A DNA stretch of 64,000 bases, taken from assembly GCF_010686655.1 (NCBI RefSeq), contig NZ_JAAGVY010000010.1:1-64000 (forward strand), given 5' to 3'. Both the position numbers and the translations under genes were made by a program. Origin of the DNA: Cryomorpha ignava. GTDB lineage: Bacteria > Bacteroidota > Bacteroidia > Flavobacteriales_D > Cryomorphaceae. Under the pieces are notes generated by a model. The model had not been told where the DNA came from. It ran no database searches and saw nothing but the letters and a program-made list of their open reading frames with translations. Shown here piece after piece: positions 53,607-62,180 of the stretch. The stretch's first letter is position 1. Every line of letters begins with the position of its first letter.

Positions 53607-54572
53607 ATGAAAAAGATTGGACTAATACTCGTAATAGCATTTCTTTCACATGGCTTTGTACACGCCCAGGGAATGTATCAGGATTTGGAAAAAGTGAGCA
53701 GCTATGAAGAAATCACTTATCCCTTTCCGGTAAAAAAAATAACCGTTTCAAATGGAATTGAAATCGCCTACATGGATGAAGGCAACGGAACAGAAACAAT
53801 TATCTTTGTTCACGGCCTGGGAAGCTACGCTCCAGCCTGGAAGAAAACGGTAGCCGGTCTGAGCAAAAACTATCGCTGTATTGCTATTGATTTACCCGGT
53901 TATGGCAAATCTTCGAAGGGAAATTTCTCTGGCAGCATGACGTTTTATGCAGCTGTGATAAGTGAATTCGCCGAAGCGCTCAATTTAGATAATATCGTCC
54001 TTGCTGGCCACTCAATGGGCGGACAAATCTCTATTATAGCTGCGCTAAAATATCCCGAGTTGGTATCAAAACTCGTCTTGATCGCTCCGGCAGGGATAGA
54101 AACTTTCAGCATAGGCGAAAAAGATTGGTTTAGAAATGCCCTTACGGCAAAAGGCGTAATGCTGAGCAGCCTTCAGGACATTGAAACAAACTTTGGCAGC
54201 AACTTCTATAAAATGCCAAAAGACGCTTTTTTTATGGTTAGAGACCGATACGCCATGACCGGCGCGGGAGAAGAATTTCAATGGTATTGCAATATTATTC
54301 CCAAATGTGTGCAGGGAATGGTCAATCAGCCGGTAATTCGCGATTTGCCAAAAATCATACAACCCACACTTGTCGTTTTTGGCGATTCTGATGCATTGAT
54401 TCCAAATAGATATCTTCACGGAGGTCAGACCGCAAAAATTGCTGAAAAAGCGGGAGAGCTTATTCCCCACAGCAAAGTTGAAGTTATTAAAAAAGCGGGG
54501 CACTTTGTGATGTACGAAAAAGCTGAGGAGGTGAATCAGATGATTTCTGGATTTTTGAATTCGGATTTTTGA
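53607..54572 (+). CDS. Exported alpha/beta hydrolase
   Basis: 321 residues with signal peptide (MKKIGLILVIAFLSHGFVHAQ), so periplasmic or outer-membrane associated. VHGLGSYAPAW near 68-78, nucleophile S136 in AGHSMGG, acid D260 or D262 in VFGDSDALIP, base H299 in KAGHFV. Resembles the serine esterase/lipase branch. It starts 9 bases after the barrel gene. The last residues (FLNSDF) and the stop TGA fall within GAATTCGGATTTTTGATTTC, at the edge of the intergenic TTTCAG repeat, so its C-terminus may be repeat-derived. It likely releases the transported acid from an ester in the periplasm. Confidence 0.9.
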   Translation: MKKIGLILVIAFLSHGFVHAQGMYQDLEKVSSYEEITYPFPVKKITVSNGIEIAYMDEGNGTETIIFVHGLGSYAPAWKKTVAGLSKNYRCIAIDLPGYGKSSKGNFSGSMTFYAAVISEFAEALNLDNIVLAGHSMGGQISIIAALKYPELVSKLVLIAPAGIETFSIGEKDWFRNALTAKGVMLSSLQDIETNFGSNFYKMPKDAFFMVRDRYAMTGAGEEFQWYCNIIPKCVQGMVNQPVIRDLPKIIQPTLVVFGDSDALIPNRYLHGGQTAKIAEKAGELIPHSKVEVIKKAGHFVMYEKAEEVNQMISGFLNSDF

Positions 54573-54896
54573 TTTCAGATTTCAGATTGTTGGTGCAAAG
54601 TGTACTCGGCTTTGGAGGCTTCTTGCACACGCTCGCGTCTCTGTTTATACCAAAGGAATCGCGACGAGGGTGCCGTGCTCTGGCGTCTCGTTTCGAATCC
54701 CGAAGCAATCGGGGCAAGGCTTCTTTGAACAAGTTTGTTCTATGGATTAAAAAAAGCTCAAATAAAAACTAACGATCTTTCAACAGAGCCCGGCCTCAAC
54801 CTTCGGTTTTTACGGGCAAACAAGATGCCGGAAGAATAGTCCCCGAGCTCAAAGCTTGGCGACGGAGAGCACATAAAATTTTCATAACTTCGGTTT
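54573..54896. other. Repeat-rich intergenic region
   Basis: No supported gene. Contains a GATTTCAGATTTCAGATTG run (54570-54590), a hairpin CCCGAAGCAATCGGG (54699-54713), and the second family C hairpin copy (54821-54865). A TTCGAATCCC string near 54692 recalls a tRNA T-loop but no acceptor or anticodon stem surrounds it. Confidence 0.6.
54821..54865. repeat. Dispersed hairpin repeat, family C, copy 2
   Basis: CAAGATGCCG, about 10 variable bases, GTCCCCGAGCTCAAAGCTTG and GCGACGG. The stem CCGAGCT/AGCTTGG pairs with one G-U wobble. Compare copy 1 at 27550-27596. Confidence 0.75.
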
Positions 54897-56264
54897 GTGA
54901 AAAAGCCCCTCCAGAAATTTGACTCTTTTGCTCTATCGCTCTTCCCTACCGAAGTAGAACACGTTAGAAATAACAATGAGATTTCAGATCCAGAGCTGAT
55001 TTCTATTCTGGATAAGCTTCACATACTCGTCAATTTTCCCGAAAGACATATTGTATTTAATCCTGAAATTGACCCGAGAAAATACTCGCGGATAATTAGT
55101 TACTTCAATACCAAACTCGATAAAATTGATGTAGATGCCTATTATGCATGGATCACGAAAATTGATTATCAAATCACTACAGACGCTATTCCTCCTGAAG
55201 AGCAGCAACGCATACTGCGCGAAATAGAAAGCTTTGAGCCCGGGTGGTTTCACGCAGCGAGCTTTTACCGTACAATGCAAAACTATAAGCGGTATTTGCT
55301 TATCCGATACCGCGAAAAAGAGTATCTCATCATTAAAAACTTCCTTGAGCAATATGAAATATATTATGCTGAAAATGAAGAAATTGAAAAGCATATTGAC
55401 GATTTAACATCTAAATTCGTGTTGCCTGAATCACTTCATTCAAATTCTGTAGAGACCGCCGACATTGATTGGCTTCTTAATACATTTAACAATGATCAAA
55501 TAAGCAAGAAAAATCGCTACCAGGCTATTGTAGCCTACAATCTCTTTCACATTATTTCACGGCAAATTACGCCTATGCACGCTCCCATGGCGGCTTTGGA
55601 AAAAAGTCTATTGAAAGGCGATTTTTATTCAAGAAGAATCTTGGCTAACTATTACGCCAACAAATTGCTCTTGCGAAACTATGAAGGCGACCATGAGCGC
55701 GCAGCGTTCTGCGGACTTCAATCTATTAAGCAATACACCGAAGATTATTTGTACTACTTGAATAATTACTGCAGCGTATTGATGAATTTAAATAAATTTG
55801 ATGAAGTACTGTACCGATCAAGAGATGCAATGCACGTGTACAAATCTTCGCAAGATAGCGGACGCAGACTTATATTTATGGCAAATTATTGCCGCTGCCT
55901 GAACAATTATCTGGAGTACAAAAAAAGTATCCGTCTGGCCAAAAGATTGATTGATGAACTTGGAAATTCCATTTTCCAGTTCAAGTGGCATTACCTCTTT
56001 CGGGTTTACTTTTCGGCTTTAATGCAAGATGACAGACACGCCGACTTGCTGCGAATGGAGCGGAAACACAAACTTAATGACCGGGAAAATCAATTGGAAT
56101 TTGCTCCATATCTGCAATTATATACCCTGGCTGCAGGGTTTTTGGAAATGAAACTGGCTTCGGCGCATTATAAATCAAAACTGGAAAAAATAAGATCAAT
56201 TATAAAACCCGAGCAGAAAGCAGAAATGCAATCACTTTTAACGGAAGTTGAGAAATTGAATTAA
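54897..56264 (+). CDS. Large helical protein of unknown function
   Basis: 455 residues with a GTG start at 54897. No signal peptide; the whole protein is predicted by eye to be helical and rich in Tyr, Leu, Lys and Arg. The C-terminal 250 residues have TPR-like spacing (ERAAFCGLQSIKQYTEDYLYYLNNYCSVLMNLNKFDEVLYRSRDA and KKSIRLAKRLIDELG), suggesting a helical-repeat scaffold. I do not recognise the family. Its start lies 30 bases after the family C hairpin; the 3' end faces the convergent gene at 56368. Confidence 0.75.
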   Translation: MKKPLQKFDSFALSLFPTEVEHVRNNNEISDPELISILDKLHILVNFPERHIVFNPEIDPRKYSRIISYFNTKLDKIDVDAYYAWITKIDYQITTDAIPPEEQQRILREIESFEPGWFHAASFYRTMQNYKRYLLIRYREKEYLIIKNFLEQYEIYYAENEEIEKHIDDLTSKFVLPESLHSNSVETADIDWLLNTFNNDQISKKNRYQAIVAYNLFHIISRQITPMHAPMAALEKSLLKGDFYSRRILANYYANKLLLRNYEGDHERAAFCGLQSIKQYTEDYLYYLNNYCSVLMNLNKFDEVLYRSRDAMHVYKSSQDSGRRLIFMANYCRCLNNYLEYKKSIRLAKRLIDELGNSIFQFKWHYLFRVYFSALMQDDRHADLLRMERKHKLNDRENQLEFAPYLQLYTLAAGFLEMKLASAHYKSKLEKIRSIIKPEQKAEMQSLLTEVEKLN

Positions 56265-56367
56265 TTAAAGTCTTTGTATAGCCTAACAACCAAAAAGCAC
56301 CCTTAAGGACTATCAAAAATTTTGACCGACACACTAGCGTTTATTTACAGACTCTAATTAAAAGAGT

Positions 56368-57513
56368 TTACTTAACCCCTCTTTCGCGCTCCATCTCCAC
56401 GGCAGTGCTGATACTTATTTTTTTCCCATTGTTAAAGGGCACAATGAATGCATTTGCTATGGCATTGTTTCGCACATAGTCATTACCCACGTCGGCATCT
56501 TTATAGGAGTAAAACAAGCCAGCATAGAAGCGCGCCAGGTCTTTGCGTACGGTTTCACCGGATATTGGAAACAAACCGTGGAAATTTTCGATATCCACAT
56601 CGCTCGGATAGTAGCCTAGCTGAATTTTGTAAACCAGCCCATCGGGTACTTTTTTATCCATTTCAATCTTTTCTTGGGTGCCCGATGTCTCAAAATAAGA
56701 AAGATGTTCGGGTTCTTCCACATTCTTTACATCATCAAGGTGCTTTTTATTGAGCAACTGCCTTATTTCCTCAATTCTAAGCGATGTATCCTTCAACCGT
56801 GAAGTACTTTGAGCCATCATCTTATCAACCTTATCGAGGTTTTGACGAAGCGCAAAGCGGGTTTTTTGATCAGAGGCACTATTGATTTTCGTCTGAATGG
56901 AAACTGCGAGAACATCCAGTTCTGTAAGCTCTTCTTCCAAAGCATTTGAAGCCATCTGGAAAGCTGTTTCATCCGTTTCAAGACGGGTTACTTCATCTGC
57001 AAAAGGCAATACTTCATATCGCTTCTCTTCAGAATTCGGTGCATTTGATTCTGCATTAAGCAGTAATGAGGCATTGTAGAAGTCCATGACCGAATTACTG
57101 AGATTTAAGGCGGCTTCCCTGCCAAAAATATTGTGAGAACCTATGGCAGTCATCGGATAATATTCTCTGATAACCCTGTCCGCTTCAACGGTTTTCGTCC
57201 GACCTATATTTAGATAGTCAACCGCCGGGTAATTGATTGCCGGGGCATAAAAAAGGGCTGTATCGGCGAGCATTAGTGAGCGCTTTACAAAAAACAGGGC
57301 CGTATCGGCAAACATGCGCGAACTGTCAACCGCACTGATATAAGTAGTAAACTTGGTGTAATAATATCCTTCCTGTGCATAACGCGCTGCAGCAATAGCC
57401 GAATTTTTAGCCCGAGCTCCAGGAAAGTATTCTCTCTCAATTACGTCTTTCTGCTGCGCAAATAGCGAAACGGTGAAAAGAGCAAAAAGTAAGGTTAAAA
57501 TTGAATGGCGCAC
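56368..57513 (-). CDS. Exported protein with SPOR-like C-terminal domain
   Basis: 381 residues with signal peptide (MRHSILTLLFALFTVSLFAQ). The N-terminal two thirds are helical with heptad-like stretches (about 165-270). The last 90 residues (VYKIQLGYYPSD, GLFPISGETV, ARFYAGLFYSYKDADVG, NAFIVPFNNGKKISI) follow the pattern of SPOR-related domains seen at the ends of Bacteroidota cell-envelope proteins, which can bind denuded peptidoglycan. A periplasmic cell-wall role is plausible but not shown. It is divergent from the barrel gene at 57653. Confidence 0.8.
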   Translation of the reverse strand: MRHSILTLLFALFTVSLFAQQKDVIEREYFPGARAKNSAIAAARYAQEGYYYTKFTTYISAVDSSRMFADTALFFVKRSLMLADTALFYAPAINYPAVDYLNIGRTKTVEADRVIREYYPMTAIGSHNIFGREAALNLSNSVMDFYNASLLLNAESNAPNSEEKRYEVLPFADEVTRLETDETAFQMASNALEEELTELDVLAVSIQTKINSASDQKTRFALRQNLDKVDKMMAQSTSRLKDTSLRIEEIRQLLNKKHLDDVKNVEEPEHLSYFETSGTQEKIEMDKKVPDGLVYKIQLGYYPSDVDIENFHGLFPISGETVRKDLARFYAGLFYSYKDADVGNDYVRNNAIANAFIVPFNNGKKISISTAVEMERERGVK

Positions 57514-57652
57514 AAAAAATGTTTAGTTAACAATTTTAGACAATAAAGGAAACATTTATTCTGGAAATTCAGGATGTTTTCAACATTTTGTTCCTAACAA
57601 AACATAAATCGTTTCCTTGTCGTATCCAAATTAAAAATACAGATTTGATACT

Positions 57653-58762
57653 GTGAAAAAGTATATCTCCCCTTTACTCGCTATCATGCTGATTTCCTTT
57701 ACATTAAAAGGATTTTCGGCATCCAGCCATTCCAATGATGGTTCGTTTTTAGAAACGCAAGGTTTAAAAAAAGCCATTTTTCTTGCAGAAGATACTGGCA
57801 CAACCAAAAAATTAGGTGCTTTTTTCAATGGATTTTCCGTTGGAGCGAGTGCCGGAGTTGGCCTTTTTCATGGTTCATTAGCAGATTACGACATTTTTGC
57901 ACCAATGGACGATTTTAGCAAGTACTATAAATTTGCCTGGCGAGTAAATATTGAGCGTGAAATAAAATGGGGGCTCGGCGCTAAACTGCAATTTGAAAAG
58001 GGAAAATTGGGCGGTGGTCGCCTTCCGGGAAAACAAAGCCTTCCGGTAGATTTCGAATCAATATACAACACGGTTGGCCTGGTGATTACTTACGATATTT
58101 TAGATGCACTCACCCGAAAAAACGGACTTGAAAATCACAAGCTTTTTTTGAATGCCGAAATTGGAATCGGACTTACCCTCTACAGATCGCTGTCATACTG
58201 GCGCGCTGAAGATGGTCGTGTGCGCGATTTTGTGGGCTACACTGTTACCGACGACAATCCGCCAACCCAGCGCTACACGGCCGACAAAAAAACAGCGCCA
58301 GCAATGGCATTTAATGTACCTGTTGGATTTACTTTTGGCTATAGAGCAAATTACAAAACCGATATTACATTTAGCTACACCCTCAATAATTTGAGCACTG
58401 ATCGCCTTGACACCTGGGATCGTGATTTCTCTGCACAAGACAAATACTCTTACTTCGGCCTTGGTGTGCGGTACAACTTTAACCGCGAAAAAAGCCAGTA
58501 TCCAGAAAAAAAGATAAAGGAAGAAAAGGCGCCGAAAGCAGAAGATGAAAAGTGGAAACTTTTTGGTTCTAAAAAAGAAGATGTGCAGCCCAACGCGGTA
58601 GATCTCGAAGAGCCTATTGCATCTCGTAAATCAGGGAAAATAGATCAAGCCCAGCAAAGCGAAGAATTGGAAAATGTAAAACTAAAAATGTTTGAGCTTC
58701 AGCTTAAACTTTTTGAAATGCAATATTTGCTGAATGGTGGCGACCCTGCAAAAACGGAGTAA
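57653..58762 (+). CDS. Outer-membrane barrel protein with C-terminal coiled coil
   Basis: 369 residues, GTG start. Signal peptide about 1-23. A barrel domain (about 50-285) has strands such as FSVGASAGVGLFHGS, WGLGAKLQFEKGKL, LFLNAEIGIGLTLY, YSYFGLGVRYNF. A charged linker follows (YPEKKIKEEKAPKAEDEK), then a terminal amphipathic helix (ENVKLKMFELQLKLFEMQYLL), probably periplasmic coiled coil. Barrel plus periplasmic helix suggests contact with another envelope component. No family recognised. The space to the divergent SPOR-like gene (139 bases) contains a TTTTGTT/AACAAAA inverted repeat at 57586-57602. Confidence 0.78.
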   Translation: MKKYISPLLAIMLISFTLKGFSASSHSNDGSFLETQGLKKAIFLAEDTGTTKKLGAFFNGFSVGASAGVGLFHGSLADYDIFAPMDDFSKYYKFAWRVNIEREIKWGLGAKLQFEKGKLGGGRLPGKQSLPVDFESIYNTVGLVITYDILDALTRKNGLENHKLFLNAEIGIGLTLYRSLSYWRAEDGRVRDFVGYTVTDDNPPTQRYTADKKTAPAMAFNVPVGFTFGYRANYKTDITFSYTLNNLSTDRLDTWDRDFSAQDKYSYFGLGVRYNFNREKSQYPEKKIKEEKAPKAEDEKWKLFGSKKEDVQPNAVDLEEPIASRKSGKIDQAQQSEELENVKLKMFELQLKLFEMQYLLNGGDPAKTE

Positions 58763-59437
58763 GCTTATCGACAAGAGCAATTCCTTAATAGTTTTCATTA
58801 CAATTAAAACAATGAATTGAATACAGAACCGAAAGGTTTACTTGCTGCGCTGCGCTATGTTCAAAAACCTTTGGGGTCTATTGAGTAAATTCAGCTATTC
58901 ACCATTACCGGCAGCCGGCAACTACCACTCGATCCGAAATCCAAATTACTTTGTAAGAGTCATTCCGCAGGGTGGATACCGCTGCGGAGCAGAACGGAGC
59001 ACAGCCAAAATATCTATCATCCATATGGGGCGATTTTTTTACGACATAGAGACATAGTTACATAGGTTTTTGTTTGAAGACCGGGATAGATGCCTTCGGC
59101 ATTTCATAGCAGCCGGTGGTTTCCAAGCAGTGATCAAATGTTTATTACCTTAGGTAACTATCCATCTCTCACTCACAATTTCTATATTCCTATATCTCTG
59201 TGTGGTGAAAACAAAGAAATCTTTAACCACATAGCATAGAGACATAGCACTATCATCGTACTGCGTTTTCCGGTTCAATTAGTTAATATAATATTAAGAA
59301 TATCGATCTATACTTATCCGAACTCGGCGTAGAACCTTTGCGTCTCAAGCCTTCGGCTTGACCCATGATTTGCGCTTAAATTAATACACATTTTCATCAA
59401 TTCTACGTTGATCAATAAATTTTAGATTGTACAACAA
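58763..59437. other. Long intergenic region with repeat debris
   Basis: 675 bases without a supported gene. Contains CATAGAGACATAG twice (about 59044-59056 and 59236-59248), a small hairpin TCAAGCCTTCGGCTTGA (59346-59362), and a GATGCCTTCGGCATTTC stem (about 59088-59104). The short open frame at 58842-59057 has no recognisable protein character. The region may be the remains of an inactivated gene or element, but no homology can be read by eye. Confidence 0.55.
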
Positions 59438-61045
59438 CTACCACCCTATCCGAAAACCCAATTCAGTTGAAATAATCTCTCCGGAAAGATATTCAGGAGT
59501 ATAAACCGGATTTCCTTCCGAGTTTTGGTACGTAAATTTCGCGAAGAGAACCGCGTCGTTTATTATCTCCCAATTTAAATTGAGCTGCATTCCCAGCTGA
59601 TTCCAGTCAACTGATTCAAGAAATTGCAATCCGGTTACATTGGCATTGCCAGCAATAATATCGTACTCATGCTGCGGCCCTTTTCTCGCCGACCAAATTG
59701 ACCCGATGGCGGAGAAAGTACGCCAGGGTTTGAATGCGGCCTTCAGAAAAATCTCATCCGCATTCTCGCCAAGATAATGACCCAGATTATACCCGTTTGA
59801 AGCAAAAGTGGTCGATTCTATTTGATGCCTGTATGTCCAGGGATTTGTGCGCGTATATTCAGCTGTGAGGTGAAGATTAGGTAAAGCATTGTACCAGGTT
59901 CCGCCTAGTTTCAAACTTACAATATTAGTCTGATTATCTCGATCAAACATATTGCTCAAACTCACCTCATCCACAAAAACCGATGCAAAAACATGGAGTT
60001 TCTTTAAAGGCCTTGCACTAATATCAAAAAAGAGCTGCGCATTTTGTCCCAACTCATTGCTTCCCGTTCCATTGTAAGTATGATCGGCCGATTTGAAAAA
60101 CATAAATGGAATTAAGAAAACCGGTTGAATACCATTATCGCTGTAAACAATCGAATTACCAAAAGTGAAATCGACTTTAAAATTTGATTTAATGGTTAGA
60201 TAATTAGCTGCAATATTCTTATTCATGTAAATCTTCCGAGTACCATGTGGCGTAAGATAAGTTCGCGCACTATCAAGTTCTTCGCTTATCAGCCAGCCGT
60301 GCATATATTGAAATTCGAGCCATTTTACGGGATAGAGTCGGTAAGAGATCGCGGCGTAAGAAGGAGCTTTTCCTGAAAATATATTCGCATCGCGCTCAGT
60401 ATTTCCCCAGGTATATCTGTCTTTCAGCAGCGATATATCCCCCCATTTCCACTGGTAACTAATTCCACCGATAAACTCATTGTAATCGCTTGTATTATCA
60501 GCCGAAATACTCTTGTAATTTTGACCTTCACGGGTTGTGAGGTACTGTGGGGCTGCCAATACTTCAGTCACCGAATTATCGCGTAGCGAGCCGTAAAATC
60601 CAAACTTTCCTGCTGTAGCTATAAAAGAAGCTCCTACCCTTGTGTGAATGCGATTTCCGTTTTCATTTACCATAACCGATCCTCCCAAAATAGGATTTAC
60701 CGTAACGCTAAAAGTGGAATCGCTGTAATAAAAAACATCGCGACGTCTGTCCCAATCTTTTCCTACATGAAGCTCTTTTCCATAATCTTTAAGAAAAAAA
60801 TCAAGCTCATATTGCTGGCGTTTATTGAGCTCATCGCGATTCACATCTATGCTATCGAGTAGCGCGGCAATAAAATTCCGGGCATAAGGTCTGGCAAAGG
60901 TATTTATGGAAATAAGTCTCTCGGCCGCCATTTCATCCAGAAAATCGTAAACCTGATATTTTGAAGGCTCAAAGACTACCTGAGCCTTTATGGAATGTAA
61001 TTGAAATAAGAAAACAAAAAAAATGGTGAGTCTAAGGTGCTTCAA
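59438..61045 (-). CDS. Wzi-family-like outer-membrane capsule assembly protein
   Basis: 535 residues with signal peptide ending IKAQ. An N-terminal helical part (about 25-110: YQVYDFLDEMAAERLI, NKRQQYELDFFLKDYGKEL) precedes a large barrel, the same order as Bacteroidota Wzi-like proteins. Strand motifs include WGDISLLKDRYTWGN and LHLTAEYTRTNPWTYRHQ, which I recognise from that group. Wzi proteins organise capsule at the outer surface. The ATG overlaps the sugar transferase stop by four bases, so it belongs to the polysaccharide operon at the right end of the window. Confidence 0.82.
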   Translation of the reverse strand: MKHLRLTIFFVFLFQLHSIKAQVVFEPSKYQVYDFLDEMAAERLISINTFARPYARNFIAALLDSIDVNRDELNKRQQYELDFFLKDYGKELHVGKDWDRRRDVFYYSDSTFSVTVNPILGGSVMVNENGNRIHTRVGASFIATAGKFGFYGSLRDNSVTEVLAAPQYLTTREGQNYKSISADNTSDYNEFIGGISYQWKWGDISLLKDRYTWGNTERDANIFSGKAPSYAAISYRLYPVKWLEFQYMHGWLISEELDSARTYLTPHGTRKIYMNKNIAANYLTIKSNFKVDFTFGNSIVYSDNGIQPVFLIPFMFFKSADHTYNGTGSNELGQNAQLFFDISARPLKKLHVFASVFVDEVSLSNMFDRDNQTNIVSLKLGGTWYNALPNLHLTAEYTRTNPWTYRHQIESTTFASNGYNLGHYLGENADEIFLKAAFKPWRTFSAIGSIWSARKGPQHEYDIIAGNANVTGLQFLESVDWNQLGMQLNLNWEIINDAVLFAKFTYQNSEGNPVYTPEYLSGEIISTELGFRIGW

Positions 61046-62094
61046 TGGCTTCGTGCTTTGTGCAAAAAGATATTGTTAAAAGCCTTAAAGCAATACGTCA
61101 AGTCAGTAGTAAACGGATCTTGGCCATATGAATGAATGTACCTTGATTCAGAGGCCATTATTTCTTCAATACTTTTCGGCATATCTGCATAAAATGGAGG
61201 GATAAGTCCGGGCTTCCCTTTTACTCTCAAATCTTTATGTTCGGGAGTGTATAAACTCAAATAGTGCTCGCTGAGTGGGCGTACTCCAACGAGTTTTAAA
61301 TCGCCTCTCAAAATATTGTAAATCATAGGAAGTTCATCTATCCAAAATTTACGCATCCAGCGACCCCACTTCGTAATTCTAAAATCGTTGGCAAACTTGC
61401 CACCCTCTTTCAGATGGTTTTGCTTAAACACATATTCCTGAATATACTGTGCATAAGGGTGCATTGTCCTGAATTTATATACAGTAATCGACTTCCCATT
61501 TCGCCCTATGCGATTAATGCGAAGAATCAAACCGGTACTCGGTTCACAACATTCATTTGGCTCGGCAATTTTTCGGGCTGTGAAATAAAGGATGTTTTCT
61601 ATTTCTTCAACACCTTCTATTTCAAAACCGCAATACACAAGGCGACCCAGTATTTCCGATTTAGAAAGCGCCCTATTCCGGCCATTTGTAAGGAATAAAT
61701 AAAATCGTTTAGTGAATTTAAATTTTGGGAATACCCGCTTGAAAATAAAATCAAGCATATAGTAAATCAGGTTTATTCCCAGAGGAAACTTCTTAAATAG
61801 CCGCGTTTTTCGCTGCTCAAGAGTTTCTACACAACCGGTAAAACTCCCGTGATTGTGAAGTTTAGCATTGGCAACCCTAAAATAGTTGTTAATGCCATTG
61901 ATGTCATTTACCCGCTGAAGATTAATTAAATTATCGAGCGAATCGTCTTTATGTTTTAACAAATTAGCCGAATCGGTAATTTTAAAAATCTCTGTGCGTT
62001 CGTGCTTGTTCTCCATGTATGGCGCGAGATAGCCTAATAATCTACTTCCCGCAATACCTGTAAGCTGAGTCATCTCAGTAGCAACGTGTATCAT
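61042..62094 (-). CDS. Bacterial sugar transferase with atypical N-terminus
   Basis: 350 residues. The C-terminal half is the undecaprenyl-phosphate sugar phosphotransferase domain: VYKFRTMHPYAQ, RITKWGRWMRKFWIDELPMIYNILRGDLKLVGVRPLSEHY, GKPGLIPPFYAD. The canonical lead-in, a hydrophobic membrane helix followed by PVFFKQERVG, is absent; residues 1-190 are a mostly polar domain (ETLEQRKTRLFKKFPLG, LTNGRNRALSKSEILGRLVYCGFEIEGVEEI) with one hydrophobic stretch about 118-135. An alternative start is M27 at 62016. It would start lipid-linked repeat unit assembly. Next to the Wzi-like gene (overlap 4) and 86 bases from the DUF354 gene. Confidence 0.85.
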   Translation of the reverse strand: MIHVATEMTQLTGIAGSRLLGYLAPYMENKHERTEIFKITDSANLLKHKDDSLDNLINLQRVNDINGINNYFRVANAKLHNHGSFTGCVETLEQRKTRLFKKFPLGINLIYYMLDFIFKRVFPKFKFTKRFYLFLTNGRNRALSKSEILGRLVYCGFEIEGVEEIENILYFTARKIAEPNECCEPSTGLILRINRIGRNGKSITVYKFRTMHPYAQYIQEYVFKQNHLKEGGKFANDFRITKWGRWMRKFWIDELPMIYNILRGDLKLVGVRPLSEHYLSLYTPEHKDLRVKGKPGLIPPFYADMPKSIEEIMASESRYIHSYGQDPFTTDLTYCFKAFNNIFLHKARSH

Positions 62095-62180
62095 CTATAA
62101 GTTTTTGTGATCGTCGCATAAATTTAAGGGTGTTGACAAGGCATATTGATCCTTGTGCGAATAGTTTTTAACAAAAGAAA

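Noticed and set aside
54640-54720. tRNA-like segment containing TTCGAATCCC
   Set aside because: No acceptor stem, D-arm or anticodon stem can be built around it; the string belongs to a short hairpin repeat.
58842-59057. 71-residue plus-strand open frame
   Set aside because: It lies in repeat debris, has no signal or motif and no promoter.
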